Both the position numbers and the translations under genes were made by a program. From assembly GCF_021290985.1 (NCBI RefSeq), contig NZ_JAJOYU010000030.1, positions 1-51,733 of the forward strand: 51,733 bases of DNA. The letters run 5' to 3'. Below the pieces are notes generated by a model. The model had not been told where the DNA came from. It was given only the letters and a program-made list of their open reading frames with translations, and searched no databases. Shown one piece after another: positions 25,462 to 33,922 of this stretch (positions within the stretch are counted from its first letter, which is position 1; every line of letters starts with the position of its first letter). Origin of the DNA: Rheinheimera soli. Its GTDB lineage: Bacteria > Pseudomonadota > Gammaproteobacteria > Enterobacterales > Alteromonadaceae.

Positions 25462-26911
25462 ACTCACTATCCATAACCCACATCAGCAAAAAAGAGAGCA
25501 GCGTGCTGCTGGTGCTCAAAGAGCGGTATTTTTCTGGCATGGCTGGTCTGCACTGATGATAGCGCCCGTACTACTGGTGTTAGTAGTTACCGGCTCTGCT
25601 TATTTATTCGATCGTGAATTTGATCAGTGGTGGCAGCAGGATGCCTATCAGGTAAAACCACAAGGTACTGCCGCCACATTAGCGCAGCAGCAAGATTACT
25701 TGCGTCAGCAGTATCCTGCTTGGACGATCAACAGAGTAATGTTAGCGCAGGCTCCAACTCAGGCCGTGCGCTGGCAACTGACAGCGCCTGATGCGGTGCA
25801 TTTGATTTATCTGGACCCATACTCTTTAGTGGTGCAGGCCGATATTGACCCTACAACCCAGCCAATGGCCATAGTGCGGCGTTTGCATGGTGAGCTGATG
25901 GCTGGCACAACAGGGGGTTATATTGTCGAATGGATGTCATGCTGGACTTTATTTTTACTGCTGACAGGTGGCTGGCTCTGGTGGCCTAAACACTGGCGGC
26001 TTGCCGGGGTTTTAGTACCAAGAAAACGCAGTGATGGCCGGGTGCACTGGCGCGACTGGCACGCAGTTCTGGCCCTTGTCAGCTCATTAGCTTTGGCATT
26101 TTTGGTATTGAGTGGTATGCCGTGGTCGACGTTTTGGGGCAAGCAGTTTGCCCAGTTGGGTCGAGACTTCAGCCCCCAGTGGCACTGGGTAACGCCATCG
26201 CCCAATTTTCATTTGCCGGAGACTGTGAAAAGCAGAGCTGTGGATCCGCACCATGAACATCAGGAGCAGGCTGCAACAGACTCAGCAGCAGTGCATATCA
26301 TAGGAGGAACTGAATCCTGGGTCACGCAACAGCATCCGGCGCCACAAGCAGCGCATTCTCATCAGTCGAACTTGCACGAATTAACATCTCAGCCACAGCA
26401 GGCGGATATCAGCATGGCTGAACCTTATTTAACAAGGCTGGCGCTGGAAACTTATGGTCCGGGTGTACGGGTTTTTTATCCAGCAACTGACAAAGATGTA
26501 TTTAAAATCAACTATATACCGGACAAAGCCGAAGGCCAGCAGACTCTTTATATAGACCCTGCCAGTGGTGAATTACTGGATGATATTGGCTGGCAACGTT
26601 ATTCGGCCTTAGCCAAAGTGGTGGAGTGGGGCACCATGACCCATTTAGGGCGGCAATACGGGGTCTGGAATCAGTGGCTGAATTTGCTGTTTTGTTTACT
26701 GGTACTGGCGGCTTTAATTGCAGGTTTAACTTTATGGTGGCGACGCAGAAAACCAGGGCGCTGGTTGCCGCCTTTGCAAAGCACAGACCGCTTGCCTTTG
26801 GCGTTAAAGCTCAGTTTGCTGGCACTGGTCGTACTGTTTCCGTTACTACTGTTGTCATTGCTTGCTTTTCTAATGTGCAAGTTATGGCAACGCAGAGGTG
26901 CGGTTGAGTGA
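25454..26911 (+). CDS. PepSY-associated TM protein (iron-uptake reductase-like) with His-rich insert
   Basis: An inner-membrane protein of about 485 residues. The PepSY_TM layout is visible: an N-terminal helix after FWHGWSALM, a periplasmic PepSY part (about 50-150, with RRLHGELM at its end), helices near 160-180 and 205-225, a second periplasmic part, MTHLGRQYGVWNQW before a helix near 410, and a last helix near 460. Between about 260 and 320 lies a His-rich insert (PHHEHQEQ, HIIGG, HPAPQAAHSHQSNLHE) likely to bind metal. Family members are associated with siderophore receptors and ferric-siderophore reduction. ATG 25454 is taken; GTG 25445 is possible. Confidence 0.9.
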   Translation: MAELTIHNPHQQKREQRAAGAQRAVFFWHGWSALMIAPVLLVLVVTGSAYLFDREFDQWWQQDAYQVKPQGTAATLAQQQDYLRQQYPAWTINRVMLAQAPTQAVRWQLTAPDAVHLIYLDPYSLVVQADIDPTTQPMAIVRRLHGELMAGTTGGYIVEWMSCWTLFLLLTGGWLWWPKHWRLAGVLVPRKRSDGRVHWRDWHAVLALVSSLALAFLVLSGMPWSTFWGKQFAQLGRDFSPQWHWVTPSPNFHLPETVKSRAVDPHHEHQEQAATDSAAVHIIGGTESWVTQQHPAPQAAHSHQSNLHELTSQPQQADISMAEPYLTRLALETYGPGVRVFYPATDKDVFKINYIPDKAEGQQTLYIDPASGELLDDIGWQRYSALAKVVEWGTMTHLGRQYGVWNQWLNLLFCLLVLAALIAGLTLWWRRRKPGRWLPPLQSTDRLPLALKLSLLALVVLFPLLLLSLLAFLMCKLWQRRGAVE

Positions 26912-27050
26912 ATTGTTGATAGGTAGAAGGGGCTTTATTCGCTTTGGGGCGAATTCAGAGAAATAAACAGGCAGATGTAGCTTTGCAACTCTGGCATAAC
27001 AAAATAAGTCATGTTAAAACAGTGATCATTAAATGCAAAAGGAGTTGTAG

Positions 27051-28076
27051 ATGAAGTACTTAGTTTCGGTGTTAGCTGTTTTAGTTTTAAGTGGATGTGG
27101 TGGCGGTGGTTCAGATACAGGTACGGGACCAGGCCAGGGACAAAGTAAACCACTTCTGGCTGACTATCACGGTAGTTGGGGTATCGATGGATTGGCTGTT
27201 GCGATGATTTCCTCCACCAGTGTGACCACTTATGTATACGACGAAAGCCGGGGTTGTTACGAAGCCGATTTTTTTGATGTGACGGCCAGTACCAATACAT
27301 CACTAACAACAAAAGATGTTACAACAGGTGAGGTTTCTACCTCATCTTTTGCGCTGGTAAACGGTATGCTGCGCATTAAAGAAGGCAATGAAACTCTGGA
27401 TTTGCCAGCAACAGATTATTTTGTGCCATCACCTGGCTGTTCTAATGTGAACGGCATTCGGACTATTACTGCTGAAATTACTCTGGAGACTTTACCTCCT
27501 TATGTCACGATAAACCGCAGTGCACAATCCAGTGGATATGTAGAGTATTCTTACGGTATTAGTTTTGATACCAATAAAAACTCTGAGCTTGATGTCGGGG
27601 ATGTGACTCTGATGGTACGTCATTTCAAATGGGGTGGTGAAGAAAACATAAAACTGCCACTCAGTGATATCAGAGCCGCTATCTGGCTTTATACCCCTGT
27701 GAATGGCAGTACCCGTGTTCAGCAGACCAGTAACTCAATAGCGTCTTTAACCTTAGGTTTGGAGCAGCAAGGTTCAACGTTGAAATTTACTGCCGATGCC
27801 AGGCAGCACGCTTCTCTGATGCGTATCGCTGCTGATACTCCAATTGTAGTCCATACCTATCTGCATTACCCATCACCTGAAGCTGACATACTGGAAGGAT
27901 TCGCTGATGGTCCATGGAACTGGTCCGGCGCTGAGCATCGTGATGTTTTTCCGGAACAAGGTACTGCGATCCCCAATACCTATCCGCAATATGTTATGAC
28001 AGATGCTACTGGAGACTTGTCAGTAGGTCAGGCCAAATGGGTTGATATTAAGTCGGTCAAACTTAGTTTCAATTAA
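27051..28076 (+). CDS. Predicted lipoprotein, unknown family
   Basis: The 341 residues start MKYLVSVLAVLVLSGCGGGGSDTGTG, a lipobox (LSGC) followed by a Gly/Ser-rich tether. The mature part is beta-rich with no catalytic motif I recognise. A DTNKNSELDVGD segment near residue 180 resembles a calcium-binding loop. AAGGAG stands eight bases before the ATG. It is transcribed alone and closed by a strong terminator. Confidence 0.82.
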   Translation: MKYLVSVLAVLVLSGCGGGGSDTGTGPGQGQSKPLLADYHGSWGIDGLAVAMISSTSVTTYVYDESRGCYEADFFDVTASTNTSLTTKDVTTGEVSTSSFALVNGMLRIKEGNETLDLPATDYFVPSPGCSNVNGIRTITAEITLETLPPYVTINRSAQSSGYVEYSYGISFDTNKNSELDVGDVTLMVRHFKWGGEENIKLPLSDIRAAIWLYTPVNGSTRVQQTSNSIASLTLGLEQQGSTLKFTADARQHASLMRIAADTPIVVHTYLHYPSPEADILEGFADGPWNWSGAEHRDVFPEQGTAIPNTYPQYVMTDATGDLSVGQAKWVDIKSVKLSFN

Positions 28077-28083
28077 ACGAATA

Positions 28084-28115
28084 ACAGACCTGCCCAGTAT
28101 GCTGGGCAGGTCTGT
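28084..28115. terminator. Strong bidirectional hairpin terminator
   Basis: A perfect 14-bp stem (ACAGACCTGCCCAG with its complement) and a 4-base loop lie between two convergent genes. It starts 8 bases after the lipoprotein stop and ends 6 bases from the oxidoreductase stop. T-rich sequence flanks both sides. Confidence 0.85.
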
Positions 28116-28120
28116 CATAT

Positions 28121-29173
28121 TTACGCCAAAGTTGGATAATCGGTATAACCTACAGGCCCTTTGCCGTAAAACAGCTCTGGTCGCGGCTGGTTTAATGGTG
28201 CATCCAGCTCTAAACGTTTTGGTAAATCCGGGTTGGCAATAAAAGGTATACCAAAGGCTATAGCGTCAGCTTTACCATCTGCCAGCCACTGATTCGCTTC
28301 TGCTTTGCTGAATTTTTCATTCGCAATCACAGGGCCACCAAACAGCTGTTTAATCAGTGGAGTGATGCTGTCTTCTGCTGCATATTCACGGGTAGATATA
28401 AAAGCTATATCACGTTTACCCAGTTCAGTGGCGACATAACCAAAAGTGGCAGTGCGGTTCGAGTCACCCATATCGTGAGCGTCCATACGAGGCGCTAAAT
28501 GCATGGCTACTCTGTCTTTACCCCAGACGTCGATACAAGCATCTGTGATTTCCAGCATTAAACGGGCACGGTTTTCTAAAGAGCCACCGTATTCGTCATC
28601 ACGTAAGTTGGTACTGTCTTGCAGGAACTGGTCAAGCAAATAGCCATTGGCGCCATGGATCAATACACCATCAAAACCCGCTGCTTTCGCATTGACCGCG
28701 CCGACACGGAAAGCTTCAACCACGTCTTTAATTTCGCTTAAGGTTAAAGCCCGAGGTTCTTCATAGTCTTTCATTGGACGTACCAGACTGACATGGCCAG
28801 CCGGACGTAACGCACTTGGTGCTACAGGTTTTGCACCCTCTAAATAACTTGGGTCAGAAATACGGCCAACGTGCCACAGTTGCAGGAAAATGCGGCTGCC
28901 CGCTTTATGCACTGCATCAGTCACCAACTTCCAGCCTTCAGTTTGAGCCTGCGACCAAATACCTGGTGTATCAGGGTAACCCACGCCCATAGGGGTCACT
29001 GAAGTTGCTTCGGATAAAATTAAACCTGCGCTGCTGCGCTGGGTATAGTATTCAGCCATCATGGCATTAGGTACCCGGCCTTCATCAGCGCGACAGCGGG
29101 TTAAAGGCGCCATCACAATACGGTTTTTCAGGGTTAAATCACCTATGGTGATTGCATCAAATAAAGTTGGCAT
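28121..29173 (-). CDS. Old Yellow Enzyme-family alkene reductase (NADH:flavin oxidoreductase)
   Basis: An FMN-dependent reductase of 350 residues that reduces activated C=C bonds (enones, N-ethylmaleimide, nitro-esters). The TIM-barrel motifs are clear: LTLKNRIVMAPLTRCRA at the FMN site, QLWHVGRIS, FDGVLIHGANGYLLDQFL with the substrate-binding His and Asn, and EYGGSLENRARL. Start ATG 29173 has GAGGAG six bases upstream; the frame from 29197 overlaps the regulator's end. The gene starts 10 bases after the ArsR gene, so both form an operon. It is NemA/XenA-like; the exact substrate is unknown. Confidence 0.95.
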   Translation of the reverse strand: MPTLFDAITIGDLTLKNRIVMAPLTRCRADEGRVPNAMMAEYYTQRSSAGLILSEATSVTPMGVGYPDTPGIWSQAQTEGWKLVTDAVHKAGSRIFLQLWHVGRISDPSYLEGAKPVAPSALRPAGHVSLVRPMKDYEEPRALTLSEIKDVVEAFRVGAVNAKAAGFDGVLIHGANGYLLDQFLQDSTNLRDDEYGGSLENRARLMLEITDACIDVWGKDRVAMHLAPRMDAHDMGDSNRTATFGYVATELGKRDIAFISTREYAAEDSITPLIKQLFGGPVIANEKFSKAEANQWLADGKADAIAFGIPFIANPDLPKRLELDAPLNQPRPELFYGKGPVGYTDYPTLA

Positions 29174-29183
29174 CTGTAACTCC

Positions 29184-29489
29184 TCAAAGTTGATCATTTA
29201 ACCGCGCCAGAAATTGTTGAATAACTTCTTCATTACGCGAGAAAAAATTCCACTGGCCTACTTTTTTGCTGCTGATAAAACCAGCGCGTTGCAAGGTGGC
29301 CAGATGGGCTGACACTGTCGACTGAGACAAACCGGTTTTTTGGTCAATTTTGCCGGCACATACACCGAAACTCAGTGAGTGTTCCTGATCGGCAAAATAG
29401 ACTTCAGGTTGTTTCAGCCAGTTTAAAATTTCCCGTCGCACTGGGTGGGACAGGGCTTTGATCATATCGTCGAGTTCTGCAGAGCTCAT
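29184..29489 (-). CDS. ArsR-family transcriptional regulator
   Basis: The 101 residues form a winged helix: ALSHPVRREILNWL at the start, recognition helix GLSQSTVSAHLATLQRAG (53-70), then wing SSKKVGQWNFFSR. The only cysteine is Cys44 in FGVCAGKI, just before the helix-turn-helix. The metal-binding ELCVCDL motif is absent, so it is probably not an arsenic sensor. A single-Cys redox or electrophile switch would fit the Old Yellow Enzyme gene that follows. It probably binds the ATATCG sites upstream of itself. Confidence 0.92.
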   Translation of the reverse strand: MSSAELDDMIKALSHPVRREILNWLKQPEVYFADQEHSLSFGVCAGKIDQKTGLSQSTVSAHLATLQRAGFISSKKVGQWNFFSRNEEVIQQFLARLNDQL

Positions 29490-29507
29490 CGGTTAATCCA
29501 TATATGT

Positions 29508-29549
29508 ATATCGCGATGCGACGAAATATATATCGTTAACTTTCGATAT
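29508..29549. promoter_or_regulatory. Candidate ArsR operator: ATATCG half-sites
   Basis: ATATCG occurs at 29508 and 29530, and inverted (CGATAT) at 29544. The last two form ATATCG-N8-CGATAT, the size of an ArsR-type operator. They lie between the divergent regulator and the 29614 gene. Confidence 0.55.
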
Positions 29550-29613
29550 GCAACTTTTATTTTGTTCTGCCCGGTACATTTGTCTGCTGCTATGCTCACA
29601 GAAGGCTGAATAA

Positions 29614-30099
29614 TTGAGCGTTGTTATGAATAGTTTTTTATCGTCACTGGAACTGAGTTGCAGTGAAAATGCGCTTTATGTGCGTTTTTCCGGTATTCAT
29701 GAAGACTACCTGACAGCCCGTTATGCCGAGGCTCTGGAGCAGTTCTCTGCGACTATGCAGGGCAAACCCTGGGCTCGTATTGTCGATTTACGTCAGTGGT
29801 CAGTCACGGCAGTACAAAACCAGAAATTGATAGAGCAGTTGCTGCAACAGGATTTAAAGCGGGGCTTAGTTTTGGAGTACGTTTTGCTGCCGCCGGATGC
29901 TGTAGGACGCTGGCAAGTAGAGCAAACTTTAAAAAGTTTAAATAGCTTTACATCCAAAGAGATTTTTCATCCGACTGACAGTGAAAATGAGGCGTTAGAT
30001 GGTTTACTAAAACAAGGTTTTTCTGTCAATTTTGCTGCTATTACCCGACATGAATCACGCTGCTGGAAAGTTCCGAAAACACCAGAGACTAAAAGCTAA
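29614..30099 (+). CDS. Conserved-looking cytosolic protein, unknown
   Basis: The start is TTG 29614 (AGAAGG eight bases upstream) or ATG 29626, giving 161 or 157 residues. There is no signal or membrane segment. The text ALYVRFSGIHEDYLTARYAEAL, then WARIVDLRQWSVT, has the look of a SpoIIAS/STAS-like fold seen in proteins that follow regulator loci. I am not sure of this. It is divergent from the ArsR gene and may share its operator region. Confidence 0.7.
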   Translation: MSVVMNSFLSSLELSCSENALYVRFSGIHEDYLTARYAEALEQFSATMQGKPWARIVDLRQWSVTAVQNQKLIEQLLQQDLKRGLVLEYVLLPPDAVGRWQVEQTLKSLNSFTSKEIFHPTDSENEALDGLLKQGFSVNFAAITRHESRCWKVPKTPETKS

Positions 30100-30260
30100 A
30101 TGACTAAAATGCAGCATGAAGAAACCATCTGCTTGTCACAGCGTAATACGGCATTTTTCAACTTAAGTTTACCGAAAATAAATAAATATACTTCTGATCT
30201 TTTTAAGCATCGACGCCGTTTTCTATTGCGGGTTTTATGTTCAACTAAAAGGAAATCAGA

Positions 30261-30743
30261 ATGAAATTTCGCTCATTATTGAATTTAACCGTTCTCTCTG
30301 CAGCTTTAGTCGTCTCTGCTGCATCTTATGCAGCTGCCAAAGCTGATATCGTTGATACTGCAGTCGCAGCAGGTAGCTTTAACACGCTAGTGACTGCGGT
30401 CAAAGCAGCAGACCTGGTCGATACTTTGAAAGGTGCTGGCCCGTTTACAGTGTTTGCACCAAACGACGCTGCTTTTGCCAAAATTCCAGCTGCAGATTTA
30501 CAGGCGCTGTTAAAAGACAAAGCCGCTCTTGGTAATGTACTAACCTATCATGTGGTGGCAGGTAAAGTGATGGCTGCTGATGTCGTGAAGTTAACCTCAG
30601 CCAAAACAGTACAAGGCCAGGATTTAAAAATCGCAGTTAAAGACGGTGTGGTTTACGTTGATGGCGCTAAGGTGATTAGCACTGATATTGAAACCAGCAA
30701 CGGCGTCATTCACGTGATTGATTCTGTAGTTTTACCGAAATAA
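30261..30743 (+). CDS. Secreted fasciclin (FAS1) domain protein
   Basis: The 160 residues have a signal peptide (about 1-25, ending SYAAA) followed by one complete FAS1 domain: [19 protein letters not shown], the H1 motif [27 protein letters not shown], and the H2-like end [13 protein letters not shown]. Bacterial FAS1 proteins are extracellular or periplasmic adhesion-like proteins. AAGGAAA lies upstream of the ATG, and a terminator follows. Confidence 0.95.
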   Translation: MKFRSLLNLTVLSAALVVSAASYAAAKADIVDTAVAAGSFNTLVTAVKAADLVDTLKGAGPFTVFAPNDAAFAKIPAADLQALLKDKAALGNVLTYHVVAGKVMAADVVKLTSAKTVQGQDLKIAVKDGVVYVDGAKVISTDIETSNGVIHVIDSVVLPK

Positions 30744-30757
30744 TCGTTTTTTAAATC

Positions 30758-30791
30758 AAAGTAAAGGAGCCATGCGCTCCTTTACTTTTTT
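30758..30791 (+). terminator. Rho-independent terminator after FAS1 gene
   Basis: A 13-bp stem (AAAGTAAAGGAGC with its complement), a 5-base loop and a run of six T. Confidence 0.93.
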
Positions 30792-30893
30792 GCTTTCTTT
30801 ATATTTTCCATGACAGGAAGCTGCCTGAATGAATTGACTGCTGTTAAACTGGTGTGATTAAAAATTAGTTTTTTCTGTACAAGGATGATGGCT

Positions 30894-31889
30894 GTGATTA
30901 GAGCGCTGCTATTGACTGTTATGTTGTGCTGTACTTTTTCTCATGCTTCGACAGGGAACAGTGCTGTGGTTTGGATGAAAAATGGTGACAGATTAACAGG
31001 CACTATCACTCAGCAGGACAAAGATGTCGTATTTTTAAATCTGCCTTATTCGGGGCAGGTGCAATTGCCCAGAACCCAGATTGAGCGTATTGAGCAGCAA
31101 AAGCTGCTTGCTGTTGCACCCGCAGTTGTCGTCGTTGAACCTGACACTGAAGCTGTGGTTATTAAAAATCAGCCGGTGAGGCACTACAGTGTCGATTTAA
31201 CCGCAGGTAAAAAACGCAGTAGTAGCAGGTCGGATAATCTGGGCTTTAAAACCGCTTTTGAGCAACGTGATGACAATTTACGGCTGACCTTTGATGCTAA
31301 ATACGATTACGAAACCAGTAATTCGTTAAAGAAAACCCATAAATATCTGCTGAATCCAGGTGCCGATTATTTTTTCCAGCCTCAGTTATTCTGGCGGAAT
31401 AAAATTGACTACTCACAGGATTTTGTCACCTCAGAATACAAAAATATCGATTTAAGTTCTGGGCTGGGTTATAGCTTTTATGATACCAAAGAGCTGAGGG
31501 TGGAACTGATAGCTCTGGCCGGTTTAAAACGAACTTACTTTAAGGAGAGTGCCGGATTAGAACTTTTTGTCGGTGACAGACAAAGTCTGGATTTTCGTCA
31601 TATTCAGTTGGAATGGGACTTGCGCTATTTATGGCCAGGCAGCAGTTTTGAGCTTTTTAACGAAGGCAGTTATTTAAAGCCTGTGAATCAACCCGTGAGT
31701 TTTATCAAATTTAAGCAGGATGTGAATCTGAGTACAGGGTTGAGTTATTACCTGACAGAACGCATCCGCTTGTCATTTTCGGTGGATTTTGACTGGTCGG
31801 ACATTGATGTGATCTTGCCACAGCAACTGAAGATTTCTGCTGATAGTCGAGATTTACATCAAAAGCTTAGTATAGGTGCAAAATTCTGA
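30894..31889 (+). CDS. DUF481 family outer-membrane protein
   Basis: The 331 residues start with a signal peptide (IRALLLTVMLCCTFSHAS). Residues 25-75 form a small domain, VVWMKNGDRLTGTITQQ and LPRTQIERIE, typical of the N-terminal part of YdiY-like proteins. The rest is a DUF481 beta-barrel with alternating strands and many aromatic residues, ending in the barrel-type KLSIGAKF. GTG 30894 sits eight bases after AAGGA; the two ATGs at 30885 and 30888 abut it and are too close. The function is unknown. Confidence 0.9.
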   Translation: MIRALLLTVMLCCTFSHASTGNSAVVWMKNGDRLTGTITQQDKDVVFLNLPYSGQVQLPRTQIERIEQQKLLAVAPAVVVVEPDTEAVVIKNQPVRHYSVDLTAGKKRSSSRSDNLGFKTAFEQRDDNLRLTFDAKYDYETSNSLKKTHKYLLNPGADYFFQPQLFWRNKIDYSQDFVTSEYKNIDLSSGLGYSFYDTKELRVELIALAGLKRTYFKESAGLELFVGDRQSLDFRHIQLEWDLRYLWPGSSFELFNEGSYLKPVNQPVSFIKFKQDVNLSTGLSYYLTERIRLSFSVDFDWSDIDVILPQQLKISADSRDLHQKLSIGAKF

Positions 31890-31895
31890 AATCGG

Positions 31896-31924
31896 GCCAC
31901 ATTGAGAACTAATCACAATGTGGC
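31896..31924. terminator. Hairpin between convergent genes
   Basis: GCCACATTG pairs with CAATGTGGC (11-base loop). It lies between the DUF481 stop and the convergent secreted protein's stop. There is no T run, so it may be a weak or Rho-assisted terminator. Confidence 0.5.
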
Positions 31925-31934
31925 ACTACAAGCC

Positions 31935-32378
31935 TTATCTTTCATGCATAGGCGGCAAACTTTCTTTTACTTCATTTGATTTAACGCCAATCAACTGCCC
32001 ATTAAAGTAAGTAAAAGTGAAGGTAACTGTAACAATATGAGTTGTTGTTTGATAGGTTTGTAATATTACTGTTGCGCACGGACCTTTATCGCAAGGCGCA
32101 GCAGGAGCATGCTCAGGCGTTGTAGAACCCACACTGTCGCTTGTGCTCACATGAACCAATTCTGCCGAACTATCCAAATCGAACGTATCGGCTGAAATGA
32201 TGTTTCCTTTTTCGTCCCAAACGGTAACTGTTGCCTTACCCAATTCCTTGTTGTGAACAATTTCACTACATGCACCTGCAACGCATTCTCGCAGTGGAGT
32301 TGTGTTTGCTTCAGCATTTCCCACAAGAAAGCACAAGCCAAAAATCAACACTAACTTATGATATATCTTGATATTCAC
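31935..32378 (-). CDS. Small secreted protein with four cysteines, unknown
   Basis: The 147 residues start at GTG 32378, with AAGGA eight bases upstream. The frame extends to TTG 32414, which has no ribosome site. A signal peptide (LVLIFGLCFLVGNAEA) is followed by RECVAGACSEI and later CDKGPCATV, two Cys pairs that could form disulfides, and a Thr-rich strand region. No family is recognised. Base composition is more AT-rich than that of its neighbours. Confidence 0.65.
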   Translation of the reverse strand: MNIKIYHKLVLIFGLCFLVGNAEANTTPLRECVAGACSEIVHNKELGKATVTVWDEKGNIISADTFDLDSSAELVHVSTSDSVGSTTPEHAPAAPCDKGPCATVILQTYQTTTHIVTVTFTFTYFNGQLIGVKSNEVKESLPPMHER

Positions 32379-32700
32379 GAATAAATTCCTTTTATAGTTT
32401 CGTTTGGATCCCAACGGGTAGGATAGTTTTGAATGCCTAAATTTAACTACTTTAGGGATTCAGCTTGAACAGTGACACGCCAAATTAACAAATGCAACTT
32501 ATTTTGTATTCTTTTTGGGTCAGACTTTGTTCTTTGTTCTTTGTTCTGGTGGTTTTTCCATTAACTAGTTGTTTTTGCATTGTTTTTTATTGCATTTTGT
32601 CAGGCGATGGCAATAAAAATTCTGCACATCAACAAGCCAAAGCCAGTCCAATAGAGAGATGCAATAAGTCCCAAGCCTTAATCCTGAGCTGAGCCCATTT
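32379..32700. other. 322-base gap, nothing convincing
   Basis: AT-rich leader of the secreted-protein gene. A 66-codon frame at 32492-32692 lacks a ribosome site and is not accepted. Confidence 0.45.
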
Positions 32701-33687
32701 TTAAGCAGTGATAAGTTCTGCCGCAATCCTAAAACTTGTTTGCCGTGCTTTGGGGTCGTGCATCATGCTGGTCAACATCAGCTCGTTTGGTTGATGCTGT
32801 TCGATAAAATTCAATAAGCCTTGTTTCACTTCAGCCGGATTGCCTATCACCGAACAGGCTAAGGCTTTTTCCACATAAGCTTTTTCATGGCTTTGCCAGA
32901 TCTGGTCCATATCCTCAACTGGAGCAGGTAATAAACCCGGTACGCCCCTCACCAAATTAACAAATTGCTGCTGAGGTGAGGTAAACAGATGCCGGGCTTC
33001 TGCTGTAGTTTCTGCGGCAAATACATTCAGCGCCAGCATCAGATAAGGTTTATCCAGTTGAGCCGACGGCTTAAATTCTCTGCGATACAAAGCGGCGGCC
33101 TGTTCCATCATCGCTGGGGCAAAATGCGAGGCAAATGCATAGGGTAAACCCATATGGGCCGCCAGTTGAGCGCCGTATAAACTCGAACCTAAAATCCATA
33201 GAGGCACATTCAGGTTTTGTCCTGGTACTGCTTGTACCGCCTGATTTGGCTTTACCGGACCAAAGTACTGCTGCAATTCAAGGATATCGCTTGGGAACTG
33301 ATCTTCAGTTTCCATTCTATTACGTCGCAATGCCCGGGCGGTTTGCTGATCGCTACCAGGCGCCCGGCCTACACCTAAATCGATGCGGTCCGGATACAAA
33401 GTAGCTAAAGTGCCAAACTGTTCTGCAATGACCAAAGGTGAATGATTGGGCAGCATAATGCCACCAGCACCTAAGCGAATACGCGAAGTGGCTGCAGCTA
33501 AGTGGCTGATCAGCAGGGAGGTCGCGGCACTGGCAATACCCGGCATATTGTGATGTTCAGCCAGCCAATACCGCTTGTAACCCAAAGTGTCTGCCAGTTG
33601 CGCTAAGGCTTTGCTGTTGGCAAAACTGTCGCTAATAGTGCTGCCTGAAGAAACAGGGGCTAAATCTAAAATAGAAAAAGGGATCAT
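32701..33687 (-). CDS. LLM-class flavin-dependent oxidoreductase (luciferase-like)
   Basis: The 328 residues match the bacterial luciferase-like superfamily, MsnO8/YhbW group: [59 protein letters not shown] (kept here in parts), and [14 protein letters not shown]. It probably uses reduced FMN as co-substrate. The natural substrate is unknown. It is a single gene with no recognisable partner. Confidence 0.94.
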   Translation of the reverse strand: MIPFSILDLAPVSSGSTISDSFANSKALAQLADTLGYKRYWLAEHHNMPGIASAATSLLISHLAAATSRIRLGAGGIMLPNHSPLVIAEQFGTLATLYPDRIDLGVGRAPGSDQQTARALRRNRMETEDQFPSDILELQQYFGPVKPNQAVQAVPGQNLNVPLWILGSSLYGAQLAAHMGLPYAFASHFAPAMMEQAAALYRREFKPSAQLDKPYLMLALNVFAAETTAEARHLFTSPQQQFVNLVRGVPGLLPAPVEDMDQIWQSHEKAYVEKALACSVIGNPAEVKQGLLNFIEQHQPNELMLTSMMHDPKARQTSFRIAAELITA

Positions 33688-33922
33688 CGGTACTCCGCAA
33701 GGCTGTAATTATCTGCATTCAATACCGTTTGGTATGAAACTAATGCAGCAATGGGTGCTCTACGCTGTGGATTCAAGTGGTGTGCTGTATTTAGCCGGAT
33801 TTTGCCGCCCGATACTTTATTTTTTGCGGTGAAGTGCTGCAAACAGGCTTAGGGTTGTGACAGATCAACGAACAAAGCAAAAATTCAGCTATGCTGGGAT
33901 CAACTCACTAAGAATATGAATT

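Noticed and set aside
32492-32692. 66-codon frame with a hydrophobic N terminus
   Set aside because: No ribosome site, odd composition, and position in the leader of the neighbouring genes; probably chance.
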